DNA of 64,000 nt from Spongiibacter taiwanensis (lineage in GTDB: Bacteria > Pseudomonadota > Gammaproteobacteria > Pseudomonadales > Spongiibacteraceae). The position numbers were made by a program, and so were the translations under genes. The notes beneath the pieces were generated by a model. It saw nothing but the letters and a program-made list of their open reading frames with translations, ran no database searches and was not told the origin of the DNA. Positions 34,135-42,227 of this stretch are shown in pieces (position 1 is the first letter of the stretch; the number at the start of each line of letters is the position of its first letter). The stretch covers positions 2,542,001 through 2,606,000 of the forward strand of contig NZ_CP098455.1 of NCBI RefSeq assembly GCF_023702635.1, given 5' to 3'.

Positions 34135-34911
34135 ATGAAACGCTCAACTCAAATTAATCGTACTTGTCTTTTCACTGCCATGTTGATGGCTGGCGCTGCT
34201 GCCCATGCTCAGATTCCTCTGAATCTGACCGGTGCGCTGTCTGCCAATGCAGTGACTTCTGTTACCTCTGGTCTCGGTGGCCTGGCGCTGGACAGCGCAC
34301 TGTCTGCCGACGTTCTGGCCTCTGCCAACGTGATGGGTGATGCCGGTATTGGCTCTATTGCCAGCAGCGTAGTGGGTAATGCCAGCGGTGCTGCCAGCCT
34401 GGCCTCTGCCGGTTCTGCGCTGGGCGCACTGGGTGGCTTGTCTGCCGCCACTGACATTGTTGCTAGTGCAATGGGCTCTGCCGACGCCTCTGCCCTGTCT
34501 GGCCTGAGCGGTCTGACTTCAGTGGCTGATGTGTCTGCTGCGACATCGGTGGTGGGCAGCCTGACTGCCAGCGGTGTGCCGGCCCTGCCTGCTTTGCCCT
34601 CGTTAACGGGTCTGTTGCCAACCGCTGACGCCTCTGTTGCCGCGGATCTGGTTGCCACTTTGACTGGCAGCCTCGGTGGTGACGCCGGCCTTGGCATTGT
34701 CAGCTCGCTGACGGCTGCTGTGACCGGTGCCGCTAATCTCGCCAGCGCTGTTCCTGCGGAGCAGGCTGCAGATGAACCTGCTGACGAGCCCGCCGCTGAC
34801 GAGTCCAGCGAAGAAGCCGAACCTGAGGCAATGGAGCGCGAGCCGGCTAGCCCGACGTTCTCCTTCTCTGGGTCTGCACGGGCGAATACCAGCGTTGCTG
34901 CCAACTTCTAA
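34135..34911 (+). CDS. Ala/Leu/Gly/Ser-rich exported protein, copy 2
   Basis: The 258-residue product is nearly identical to copy 1 from the signal peptide to about residue 210, with few changes such as MAGA for MVGA and SVADVS for SMADVS. The acidic tail is different (EQAADEPADEPAADESSEEA) and the last residues are ARANTSVAANF. At least 70 bases upstream of the start are also shared. Recent tandem duplication is clear, followed by divergence confined to the tail. A strong terminator follows. Confidence 0.85.
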   Translation: MKRSTQINRTCLFTAMLMAGAAAHAQIPLNLTGALSANAVTSVTSGLGGLALDSALSADVLASANVMGDAGIGSIASSVVGNASGAASLASAGSALGALGGLSAATDIVASAMGSADASALSGLSGLTSVADVSAATSVVGSLTASGVPALPALPSLTGLLPTADASVAADLVATLTGSLGGDAGLGIVSSLTAAVTGAANLASAVPAEQAADEPADEPAADESSEEAEPEAMEREPASPTFSFSGSARANTSVAANF

Positions 34912-34939
34912 GTGGTGAGCTAACGTCAATATCCCCCTT

Positions 34940-34982
34940 GGGCTGGTCTGTGATTCGATGCTCACAGCCAGCCCCTTTTTTT
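34940..34982 (+). terminator. Factor-independent terminator
   Basis: GGGCTGGTCTGTGA pairs with TCACAGCCAGCCC (one bulged base) around a short loop and is followed by seven T. It ends the copy 2 transcript. Confidence 0.85.
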
Positions 34983-35120
34983 GCCCGTTTCCATCAAGGG
35001 TGTGAGCCCATTTCAAGGGCGGCATGTGTCACAAATAATGCTTCCGCTTATTTCTCGTGCTTGGGTTTGGCCGATGTAGTGGTTATGTTTGTGATGTCGA
35101 CGAAATAAGGAACCTTGCCC

Positions 35121-36518
35121 ATGAAGCCTGAATCGTTATCTTCAAGCCAGCCGGACCTGGATATTCTGGCGCGGCTGCACCGCTTTCAGCGTTGGGCGCT
35201 GATGCTGGTGGTTGCGGTAGGGGCGGTAGTGATGTTCGGCTGGTGTTTGCCGGATATGGCCAGCGCGACGCTTCCCTCGGGTTGGGCGCTGATGAAGTTC
35301 AATACGGCTCTGGCGCTGCTGCTGGCTGCGTTGAGCCTGAGCTTGACCCAGGAGCGACGAAGTGCGCGGGCCTTGCGGGCGGGCGCGTTATCAGCAATGG
35401 GGGTACTGGTGATCGCCGGATCGGCGTTACTGGAACACAGCCTGGGTGCCGGACTGGGGATTGAGTCGCTGGTGGTGCCTGATGTCGGCTCGTCCCGGCC
35501 GGGGCTGATGTCGGCCCAATCGGCGTCTTTTCTGTTCTTACTGGGTTTTCCGTTGTTGTTAGGGCGAGCGCGCAAGAGTCTCTGGTCAAGATTGGCCGAT
35601 GCCTTGAGCATGGCGCTGATTATTGCCGCTATCATTGTGTTTTCAGGCTATTGCTTCGGCGCAGCCGGTCTCTACGGACAGTCGGCCGATACCGTCACCT
35701 CTCCCCACACCCTGCTATGCATGCTGCTGCTGACCTTTGTGGTGGTATCGCGCCGGGCGGAGTACGGCATCTTCTCCGTTCTGATCGGGGTGGGTATTGG
35801 TAGTCGCATTTCCCGGGTGGCGGCACCAGTTGCGCTGTCGTTGCCCATCGGCTTGTCTTACATTTTTAAAATCGCCGCGTCGGCGCAGTGGGTGAGCCAA
35901 GCCTATGCGGCGGCCATGACCACGGCCTTTATCGCCCTGTTTTTCTTTTGGCTGGTCATTGTCATGGCGTGGCGCATCAATGATCTGGAAAAAGAACTGC
36001 GGGATATGTCTCTGAGCGATGAGTTGACGGGCTTGTACAATCGGCGCGGTTTCTATCTGCTCGGTGAGCAGGCATTGCGCGATGCGCGCCGTATGGCGGG
36101 TCAGGTGTCAGTGCTGTTTTTTGACTTAGATAACCTGAAAGTGACCAATGACTCGCTAGGGCACGACGTTGGCAACAGTCTGCTCAAGGACATGGCCTCA
36201 CTGCTTGAGCGGGTCTGCCGGGCCAATGACATCGTCGCCCGGATTGGTGGTGACGAATATGTGGTGGCAATGCCCTGCTCGCTCGCCAGCAGTCGCGGCA
36301 TATTGCAGCGTCTTGAGCGGGCCTGCGAGCAGCTCAATTCTCAGTCTGGCCGGCCCTATGCACTGAGTTACAGTGTTGGGGTCGCTGAATATCAGGTGGG
36401 TTCAAAGACTACATTTCAGCAGCTGGTCAGAGAAGCAGATGAGCTGATGTATGAACAAAAGCAGGCGAGAAAGCGCGCCCGGCGCCAGGCGATGGATACC
36501 GGCACGGTCACAGTCTGA
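35121..36518 (+). CDS. Membrane-bound diguanylate cyclase (GGDEF)
   Basis: The 465-residue product has about eight hydrophobic helices in its first 290 residues, a MASE-like sensor, then a GGDEF domain: LSLSDELTGLYNRRGF, LFFDLDNLKVTNDSLGHDVGN, and the active-site GGDEY at 376-380. Tyr replaces the usual Phe, which is tolerated. It should make c-di-GMP. An RxxD inhibitory site is not evident. The ATG at 35121 follows TAAGGAA by eight bases. It lies just after the exported-protein cluster, so it may control surface or biofilm traits, which is inference. Confidence 0.9.
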   Translation: MKPESLSSSQPDLDILARLHRFQRWALMLVVAVGAVVMFGWCLPDMASATLPSGWALMKFNTALALLLAALSLSLTQERRSARALRAGALSAMGVLVIAGSALLEHSLGAGLGIESLVVPDVGSSRPGLMSAQSASFLFLLGFPLLLGRARKSLWSRLADALSMALIIAAIIVFSGYCFGAAGLYGQSADTVTSPHTLLCMLLLTFVVVSRRAEYGIFSVLIGVGIGSRISRVAAPVALSLPIGLSYIFKIAASAQWVSQAYAAAMTTAFIALFFFWLVIVMAWRINDLEKELRDMSLSDELTGLYNRRGFYLLGEQALRDARRMAGQVSVLFFDLDNLKVTNDSLGHDVGNSLLKDMASLLERVCRANDIVARIGGDEYVVAMPCSLASSRGILQRLERACEQLNSQSGRPYALSYSVGVAEYQVGSKTTFQQLVREADELMYEQKQARKRARRQAMDTGTVTV

Positions 36519-36630
36519 TGCGGGGGTGCGCCACTGAAATCCCTCGGCTGTGAATATTCCCTTGAACCTGCCGTGACCACGCTTGTCCAGAATAGGCGTG
36601 TGGATTTAATCGTCTGAAGGGAGTGACACC

Positions 36631-37200
36631 ATGCTGAACAACGGGATCAAGCAATGGCGATGGGCGGCGGCAATGGCCGCTGCGTTGAGTGCTGGCGCGG
36701 CGACGGCCGGAGAACAGCGGGTTTATGGCTGGCTGGAGATGGCCACCATTGAGCCCTGGGGCGTTGCGGTGAAGGCCAAGCTCGATAGCGGCGCACTGAC
36801 CTCGTCAATGCATGCGGAAAATATCGAGGAATTTATCAAGGATGGCGAAGAGTGGGTTCGCTTCACGGTCGATGTCGAAGATGAATACAAAGACAAGGAA
36901 GTGTCTAAAACCTTTGAGATGCCGATAAAGCGCAATCTGAAATTGCGCGGTGCGGGCGGAGTGGATCACCGGCCAGTGGTGTTGATGAAGGTCTGCCTGG
37001 GTGACACGGTGTATGAGGAACAATTCAGCCTGCGTAACCGGGAGAAAATGAATTATCCGGTGCTGCTGGGTCGTCGCACGATTCAGAGCCTGGGATTGAT
37101 TGATGTGTCCACCAACTTTTTGCACAAGCCCCGGTGTGATAAGGATTCCGAGGTGATTGAATACGCCAAAAAGGAATACGATGAAGACATCGGTATCTGA
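36631..37200 (+). CDS. Exported retropepsin-like / putative zinc protease family protein
   Basis: The 189-residue product has a signal peptide (AAALSAGAATAGEQ). It belongs by eye to the RimK-associated putative ATP-dependent zinc protease family (DUF785), now seen as retropepsin-like: YGWLEMATIEPWGVAVKAK then LDSGALTSSMHA with the Asp-Ser-Gly catalytic triplet, NREKMNYPVLLGRRTIQSLG, and a C-terminal HKPRC. An Asp protease role in the periplasm is possible. It stands alone with a bidirectional terminator after it. Confidence 0.82.
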   Translation: MLNNGIKQWRWAAAMAAALSAGAATAGEQRVYGWLEMATIEPWGVAVKAKLDSGALTSSMHAENIEEFIKDGEEWVRFTVDVEDEYKDKEVSKTFEMPIKRNLKLRGAGGVDHRPVVLMKVCLGDTVYEEQFSLRNREKMNYPVLLGRRTIQSLGLIDVSTNFLHKPRCDKDSEVIEYAKKEYDEDIGI

Positions 37201-37230
37201 GCGTAGCGCGGGTATCCCATCGCCGAAATG

Positions 37231-37260
37231 AAAAAGCCGCCCAATATGGGCGGCTTTTTT
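37231..37260. terminator. Bidirectional factor-independent terminator
   Basis: AAAAAGCCGCCC pairs with GGGCGGCTTTTTT around a five-base loop. A and T tails on either side let it serve both convergent genes. Confidence 0.9.
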
Positions 37261-37275
37261 GTGCAGCGGGGTCGC

Positions 37276-38409
37276 TTATTTTGGCTCGATGGTCACACCG
37301 TTAACGGCGTTTTCTTCGCTGACATGGGGCGAGCCTGAAAACTTCTCCAGATCGTTGCGACGCATGACTGGCAGGTCTGGGCGTGCACAGGCAATGCCCG
37401 TACCTTCGCCACACATGCCCGCGCCAGTAGTAAAGAAGGTGGGTAAGTCGTCTGGGAAGGGGTCGGCATTGGCGGTGAACAAGGGCATTGGCAATACGTA
37501 CAGGATGACTTCGACCACGCTACAGAAGCCAATAACGGCAACCAGGCGCACGATCGACTGACGGAAGTTGGAGTTTTTGCACATTTCCAGCTTTTCGACA
37601 CCGCGCTCAACCCAGGTGCGGCCTTTGTCGTCTTTGAAGTAAACCAGTACCGAGGTACAGCCAACCCATGCGCCGAACAGGCACTCGTAGATGGGGAATT
37701 GATACCAGTGACCGCCCCAGAGGCTCAGCGCTCGAATCGAGCCGGGGTAAGCGTAGATTCCGGAGAAGCGGATCAGCAGGCTTTCCAAGACCAGGTCGAC
37801 TACCATGGCGGCGAAGATGCCGCAGGCGGACAGGGCAACGTTCGAGATGCCGGGGAAGCGGGCCTTCATAAAGCGCATGGTGGCCAGGCCGCCAAAGGTC
37901 ATCCACAGCAAAAAGCCGGGGTAGCCGCCAGCCCAGGTGAGCAGGGGCTCGGGCAAGAGGTGGCCATTGGGGCTAAGCCAGCCGGGAATTTCAGCCGACA
38001 GGAAGCCCAGGTTGGGGGCGTAGGGGTTGTAGACGCAGCCCACCTGGATCCAGTTCATTGATGGGTCCCAGAAGATGGCGACAAAGAACGCGATGCCGAG
38101 CAGGCCCAGGGTATTGGGCTGACCGGTTTTGCGAATCGGCTGGATGATCTGAGACCAGATCAGGTAGAGCCACACCAGGCCCATGCCGATGGTGACGGCC
38201 CAGACACCAATCTTGAAATTGATGGGTACCTCAACGCCGGGTGCCAACTCGGTCGGGCCGAAGTAGGGGGCGGTGACCCAGTTGTAAATGACCCAGAATA
38301 TAAAGGCGAGGAACACTGCGCCAATGCAGGCCCAGGTTTTCACCGGCGCAGCCGGGTCGGAACCGGCAACGTCCCGGAGTCCCGGGTTGTTGTTCGTTGC
38401 GTTCTCCAT
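37276..38409 (-). CDS. AveC-like multi-pass membrane protein
   Basis: The 377-residue product has about seven to eight transmembrane helices (TWACIGAVFLAFIFWVIYNW, FKIGVWAVTIGMGLVWLYLI, LLGIAFFVAIFWDP). Conserved polar motifs such as DPSMNWIQVG, YNPYAPNLG and GIYAYPGSIRALSLWGGH match the AveC-like spirocyclase family. AveC itself acts in avermectin spiroketal formation; homologues in marine and mycobacterial genomes are uncharacterised and often lie near steroid or lipid genes. It is 150 bases downstream of norD on the same strand, so it may belong to the same transcript. Confidence 0.7.
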   Translation of the reverse strand: MENATNNNPGLRDVAGSDPAAPVKTWACIGAVFLAFIFWVIYNWVTAPYFGPTELAPGVEVPINFKIGVWAVTIGMGLVWLYLIWSQIIQPIRKTGQPNTLGLLGIAFFVAIFWDPSMNWIQVGCVYNPYAPNLGFLSAEIPGWLSPNGHLLPEPLLTWAGGYPGFLLWMTFGGLATMRFMKARFPGISNVALSACGIFAAMVVDLVLESLLIRFSGIYAYPGSIRALSLWGGHWYQFPIYECLFGAWVGCTSVLVYFKDDKGRTWVERGVEKLEMCKNSNFRQSIVRLVAVIGFCSVVEVILYVLPMPLFTANADPFPDDLPTFFTTGAGMCGEGTGIACARPDLPVMRRNDLEKFSGSPHVSEENAVNGVTIEPK

Positions 38410-38560
38410 TTTGTTCTCCCATGTAGATTGTTGTGGTTAACCCGGTGAATCGGCAGAGACACCCTCGCGGTCTCCCTTGGTTTTTAATCCAGCCTGTGTT
38501 CACCGGATCAGAGGCTGACGCTGGCGCACAAAGTGGCCAATGTTTGGTCTAACTTGCTAT

Positions 38561-40276
38561 CTATGCTGCTTTTTTGGCCACCGATGCGATGGCTGACTCC
38601 ACTAATCGGTGCAGTCGGGGGGCGAGCTGTTCGCTGGTGTTCATCGCCAGAAAATTACTGGCGCCGTAAATGCGCTGCAGGCGCTTTTCGCCGGCGTCGC
38701 TGCCCACGCTGAGGCAAACGCAAGCGATGCCTTTTTCGCCAGCTTCCTCAATGGCCTTGCGGGTATCCTCGCCGGCATATTCGCCCTCGTACTGGTCGTC
38801 GTAGGGGTAGCCATCGGAAATCAACACCAGCAACTTGTAGGGTGTGCCGGCATGGGTGTCGATCAGATGGCTGGCGTGGCGAATCGCGCCGCCGCAACGG
38901 GTGTACCCGGCAATGGCCAAATGGCGCAAGCGCTGCTCCAGACCGGCGCCGGCGGCTTCGTCGAATGTTTTCAGGGTTTGAAAGCGCACCAGGCTGCGGC
39001 CCCAGGAATTGAAGCCATACATTGCGACCCGGTCGCCCAGCGTGGCGAAGGCCCTGCCCAGTTGCCAAGCCGCTCTGGCCTGCAGATCAAATACTCGCTG
39101 GCCGTTGGCACTGTGCTCAAGGGTGGAGCTTGAGGCATCAAGCAGCACCAGCACACCCAGGTCTCTGCGGGTGCGCAGGTTGGCCGAGTAAATGCGCTCG
39201 TCGCCGCTGTGGCCGGTTTGAAGGTCAATGGCGAGACGGACCATTTTGTCCAGGGTTAGGTCTTCGCCCTGAGGTTGGCCGCGGTGGTTTTGAAAGCCCA
39301 GATAGAGCCCGGCCAGCGCCCGTTGAAAGGGGAGGTTACTGCCGCTTAAGGTGCCCTCGGCGAAATTGGCTTCCAGGGCGTGGGGCTGAGTTTCTTCCAC
39401 GATGACCCAATCGGGGCGAAAGCGTTGCTTGTCGCTGTCCCACTCGTGGTAGCAATAGGCGCCGGCTTCGTTGTGGGCGAAGGCGCTGGGCAAGCTGACA
39501 TCGAGTTCGGAGCGGATCGCCATGGCCAGGTCCTTGAGGCTCTTGGCCATGCGACCGGCGATCATTTGGCTGGAACCGCTACCCTCGTCATCGCTGCCAT
39601 CCCGGCCGGGGGAGGAGCGCATGTCGAGAATGTCTTTCATAATTTTGGAGAACAGGGATTCTTTGCCCAGCGGCGAGGTGAACCACTTCCAGAAGGAGGC
39701 TTTTTGCAGATTGTCGTCATCCTCCTCATCGTCCTCGGCAATCATCATCAATTTCTGTTCGAGTTCGGCCAGCTTCTGGGAGGTGAGGGGTTGGCTGCCG
39801 CCTTGCAGGCGGCGGCGCAACACCCGCCAGGGTTTGATCGCGCCATACCAGCTTGGCGGTGAGGGCAGTGATTTGTTGCTCAGTGCCAATTCGAGAGAGG
39901 CATTGCCATCAGCGGGCTGGTGGCTGCTGCGATAGGCCGCAATGGCATTGAGCAGTGTGCTGGGAAGGCGGTGGGCCAGGGCGTCGCAACAGCGCTGAAC
40001 TTCCAGCACCAGGTAGCGCTCGGCCAGGTCTTTGCGGCCGAGCAGACGTTGCATTCTGCCGGTGTCAAAGGCATCGCCTTCCAGCAGAGCACACTGAATA
40101 ATGAGTTCGGTGCGGCGGATGTCGAGGTCTTCGTGGGCGGGTAGGTAGAGGCGTTCGCCATCGCAGTAGCTGCGCTTACCGTTCTGAACCAGATAGTTGA
40201 TTGCTACCTGGCGGCCCAGCACTGACTCGGCGAGCAGGCGTAGAGGATGGTCGGCGTGGTCTACCTGGTTAATCAT
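38561..40276 (-). CDS. norD: NorD-like von Willebrand factor A protein
   Basis: The 571-residue product has an N-terminal helical NorD/CbbO region and a C-terminal VWA domain with a MIDAS motif DASSS (380-384), TRCGGAIRHASHL and LISDGYPYDDQY. NorD and CbbO work with MoxR-class AAA+ ATPases NorQ and CbbQ to activate metalloenzymes (nitric oxide reductase, Rubisco). The ATG at 40276 is preferred over an upstream in-frame start at 40345, which would overlap norQ. It follows norQ by ten bases. No norCB or Rubisco gene is in the window. Confidence 0.85.
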   Translation of the reverse strand: MINQVDHADHPLRLLAESVLGRQVAINYLVQNGKRSYCDGERLYLPAHEDLDIRRTELIIQCALLEGDAFDTGRMQRLLGRKDLAERYLVLEVQRCCDALAHRLPSTLLNAIAAYRSSHQPADGNASLELALSNKSLPSPPSWYGAIKPWRVLRRRLQGGSQPLTSQKLAELEQKLMMIAEDDEEDDDNLQKASFWKWFTSPLGKESLFSKIMKDILDMRSSPGRDGSDDEGSGSSQMIAGRMAKSLKDLAMAIRSELDVSLPSAFAHNEAGAYCYHEWDSDKQRFRPDWVIVEETQPHALEANFAEGTLSGSNLPFQRALAGLYLGFQNHRGQPQGEDLTLDKMVRLAIDLQTGHSGDERIYSANLRTRRDLGVLVLLDASSSTLEHSANGQRVFDLQARAAWQLGRAFATLGDRVAMYGFNSWGRSLVRFQTLKTFDEAAGAGLEQRLRHLAIAGYTRCGGAIRHASHLIDTHAGTPYKLLVLISDGYPYDDQYEGEYAGEDTRKAIEEAGEKGIACVCLSVGSDAGEKRLQRIYGASNFLAMNTSEQLAPRLHRLVESAIASVAKKAA

Positions 40277-40286
40277 GGCGCGCCGC

Positions 40287-41087
40287 TCAACCTGGCAGGT
40301 AGGAGTGAATGACTTCGGCGAGGCCGCGTTGAATATCGGCATCATCGGTCAGGGGTAGGATCATGGCGGCCTTGGCTGCCTCCCGGGCGCTCAAGCCCTC
40401 ACGCATCAAGCGGCCGGTAGCGACCAGGGTGCGGGTTGAGGAGGCCTCGGGCAGGGTGCCGCTATCGAGCTTGCGCACAGCATTGGCCAGCTTGATTAGA
40501 TTGGCGGCGCTGGCTTCGTCGACACCGGACTCTTTAACCACAATGCTCAGCTCCTGTTCAAAGGCGGGGTATTCCATTTCTATGGCGACCATGCGCTGGC
40601 GGGTAGAGGGCTTGAGGTCCTTGAGTACGCTTTGATAACCGGGGTTGTAGGACACCACCAGCATGAAGTTGTCGGGAGCGCGCAGGCTTTCACCAAGGCG
40701 CTCGATATTGAGTTCGCGGCGGTGGTCTGCCAGCGGGTGCATGACCACGGTGGAGTCGGCCCTGGCCTCTACGATTTCGTCGAGGTAGCACATGCCGCCC
40801 TGGCGCACCGCCCGGGTTAACGGGCCGTCTACCCAGACGGTTTCGCCGCCGGTGAGTAGGTAGCGGCCAACCAGATCTGCTGCCGTGATGTCTTCGTGAC
40901 AGGCGACGCTGAACAGCGGAAGCCCGAGGCGATGGGCCATGTGTTCAACGAAGCGTGTTTTACCGCAACCGGTGGGCCCCTTGAGCATTACTGGCAGGCG
41001 TTGCCGGTAAGCGGCGGTGAACAGTTCCACTTCGTTGCTGGTCGGCAGATAAAAGGGGGCGCTGGTTTGTTCTGGTGAATCGCTCAT
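40287..41087 (-). CDS. norQ: NorQ/CbbQ-like MoxR AAA+ ATPase
   Basis: The 266-residue product has Walker A GPTGCGKT (37-44), GMCYLDEIVEA as Walker B, and the MoxR features FSVACHEDITAADLVGRYLL, ADHRRELNIERL and VSYNPGYQSVLKDLKPSTRQR. This length and layout fit NorQ and CbbQ. It should remodel a client enzyme using ATP with the NorD partner encoded ten bases later. The ATG at 41087 begins the conserved domain; an upstream in-frame start (41177) is less likely. A MerR gene lies upstream on the same strand. Confidence 0.88.
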   Translation of the reverse strand: MSDSPEQTSAPFYLPTSNEVELFTAAYRQRLPVMLKGPTGCGKTRFVEHMAHRLGLPLFSVACHEDITAADLVGRYLLTGGETVWVDGPLTRAVRQGGMCYLDEIVEARADSTVVMHPLADHRRELNIERLGESLRAPDNFMLVVSYNPGYQSVLKDLKPSTRQRMVAIEMEYPAFEQELSIVVKESGVDEASAANLIKLANAVRKLDSGTLPEASSTRTLVATGRLMREGLSAREAAKAAMILPLTDDADIQRGLAEVIHSYLPG

Positions 41088-41178
41088 GATTAGTTGGGAT
41101 ACCTCAAAGTGTTTTGATTGTTGCCGTGGTGGCGACGCCAGTTCGCGTATGCTGGGCAATAATGTCTGTTGGGTCAAT

Positions 41179-41192
41179 GTTCGTTTGCGAAC
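41179..41192. promoter_or_regulatory. Inverted repeat upstream of norQ
   Basis: GTTCGTTTGCGAAC is a perfect inverted repeat (GTTCG/CGAAC, four-base spacer) in the gap between merR and norQ. The half TTGCGAAC recurs upstream of merR at 41953-41960, suggesting a shared regulator. Confidence 0.4.
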
Positions 41193-41226
41193 TGTTTTTG
41201 CTTGTCTCTGTGGCTGCGCGAATTTT

Positions 41227-41922
41227 TTAGCTGCCCTCGTTGACCACGGCGAAGGCTTTTATGGCAGCTTTCATCCGCAGTACGCTGAATAGTTCGAGAA
41301 TAACTTTTGCGCCTTTGTGGGCGATCTCTGCTTTCCTCTCGGTACTGAGAGAAGGCGGGACGCGGTCAAGAAAATAGTTTACTTCGCCGTTGGCGAGGCG
41401 CTCGGCTAACTCGACATGAAGTTTCAGCAGCGTAGGCTCAATACCGATCTCCTCTGTGGCACCGGCGGCGCGCATATCGCCCCAGGCGCCGACAATTTCG
41501 GCGTCGACATGGCTGAGGTAGGTCTTGCCCTTGCGCTTAAGCAGCTCAATGGCGCCCATTGCTTCGAAGAGCTTGGCGTCGCTTTCCGCTTTGGGGTTGC
41601 GATCAAGGATTTCTGTTAGTGGTACGAGCTCCTGGTCTAGTCCGGCGTGAGAGGCAAACAGCTCATCTAAATGGCGAAAAGATGCCGCGGGGGTGGCGAT
41701 ACGGCCTTTGTTACCTTGCAGTAGCTGCTTGATTTCGTCGATCTTCAGTCGCCCTTCTGTTTGTAGCTGTCTGATCGACTTAATGGCGGTGACGTGCTGA
41801 TCGTTATAAATGGCGGTTCTGGGGCGGGGGCGCTCTGGCTCGGGCAGCATGCCGTTGCGGAGATAGAAATGAATCATCTCCCGTTTGACGCCGGTCTTCT
41901 CTTCCAGCTCACGCATTCTCAC
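41227..41922 (-). CDS. MerR-family transcriptional regulator
   Basis: The 231-residue product has an N-terminal MerR helix-turn-helix (MRMRELEEKTGVKREMIHFY, then LRNGMLPEPERPRPR) and LQTEGRLKIDEIKQLLQGN, followed by a long helical C-terminal region without metal-binding cysteines. A small-molecule effector domain is likely. It is upstream of norQ-norD on the same strand and divergent from a TonB receptor, and probably controls one or both. Confidence 0.88.
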   Translation of the reverse strand: MRMRELEEKTGVKREMIHFYLRNGMLPEPERPRPRTAIYNDQHVTAIKSIRQLQTEGRLKIDEIKQLLQGNKGRIATPAASFRHLDELFASHAGLDQELVPLTEILDRNPKAESDAKLFEAMGAIELLKRKGKTYLSHVDAEIVGAWGDMRAAGATEEIGIEPTLLKLHVELAERLANGEVNYFLDRVPPSLSTERKAEIAHKGAKVILELFSVLRMKAAIKAFAVVNEGS

Positions 41923-42227
41923 TGTGGGGCTCTCCTGCCAACTACTTTACACTTGCGAACGATTATGCCATTATCTCTGTGTAATCTTATTACATAAAAA
42001 CTTTTTTTTAAATCCCGCTGGCAAGGGTTTGCGAAATAGCAGCAGTGATACGGCAATAAAGAGAAGGGGGCATCCGTAGCAGAAATGCTGGTGATAGACC
42101 CTCCGGCCCGATTCGGTTGTGCCAGCAGTTGTAGCCCATCTAAGACTTGAGAAGTGTCATTGGGTGTCCGGCGGGAAGTTTGTAGTACGCACGATAAAAC
42201 TTTAGGAAATGGGTAAAGGGTGATCCT
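41923..42227. promoter_or_regulatory. Divergent control region between merR and TonB receptor
   Basis: The 305 bases hold no gene. TGTAATCTTATTACA at 41980-41994 is a perfect inverted repeat with a three-base spacer, and TTGCGAAC at 41953-41960 matches half of the repeat upstream of norQ. Both are candidate MerR operator parts. The regulator's spacing preference cannot be judged by eye. Confidence 0.45.
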
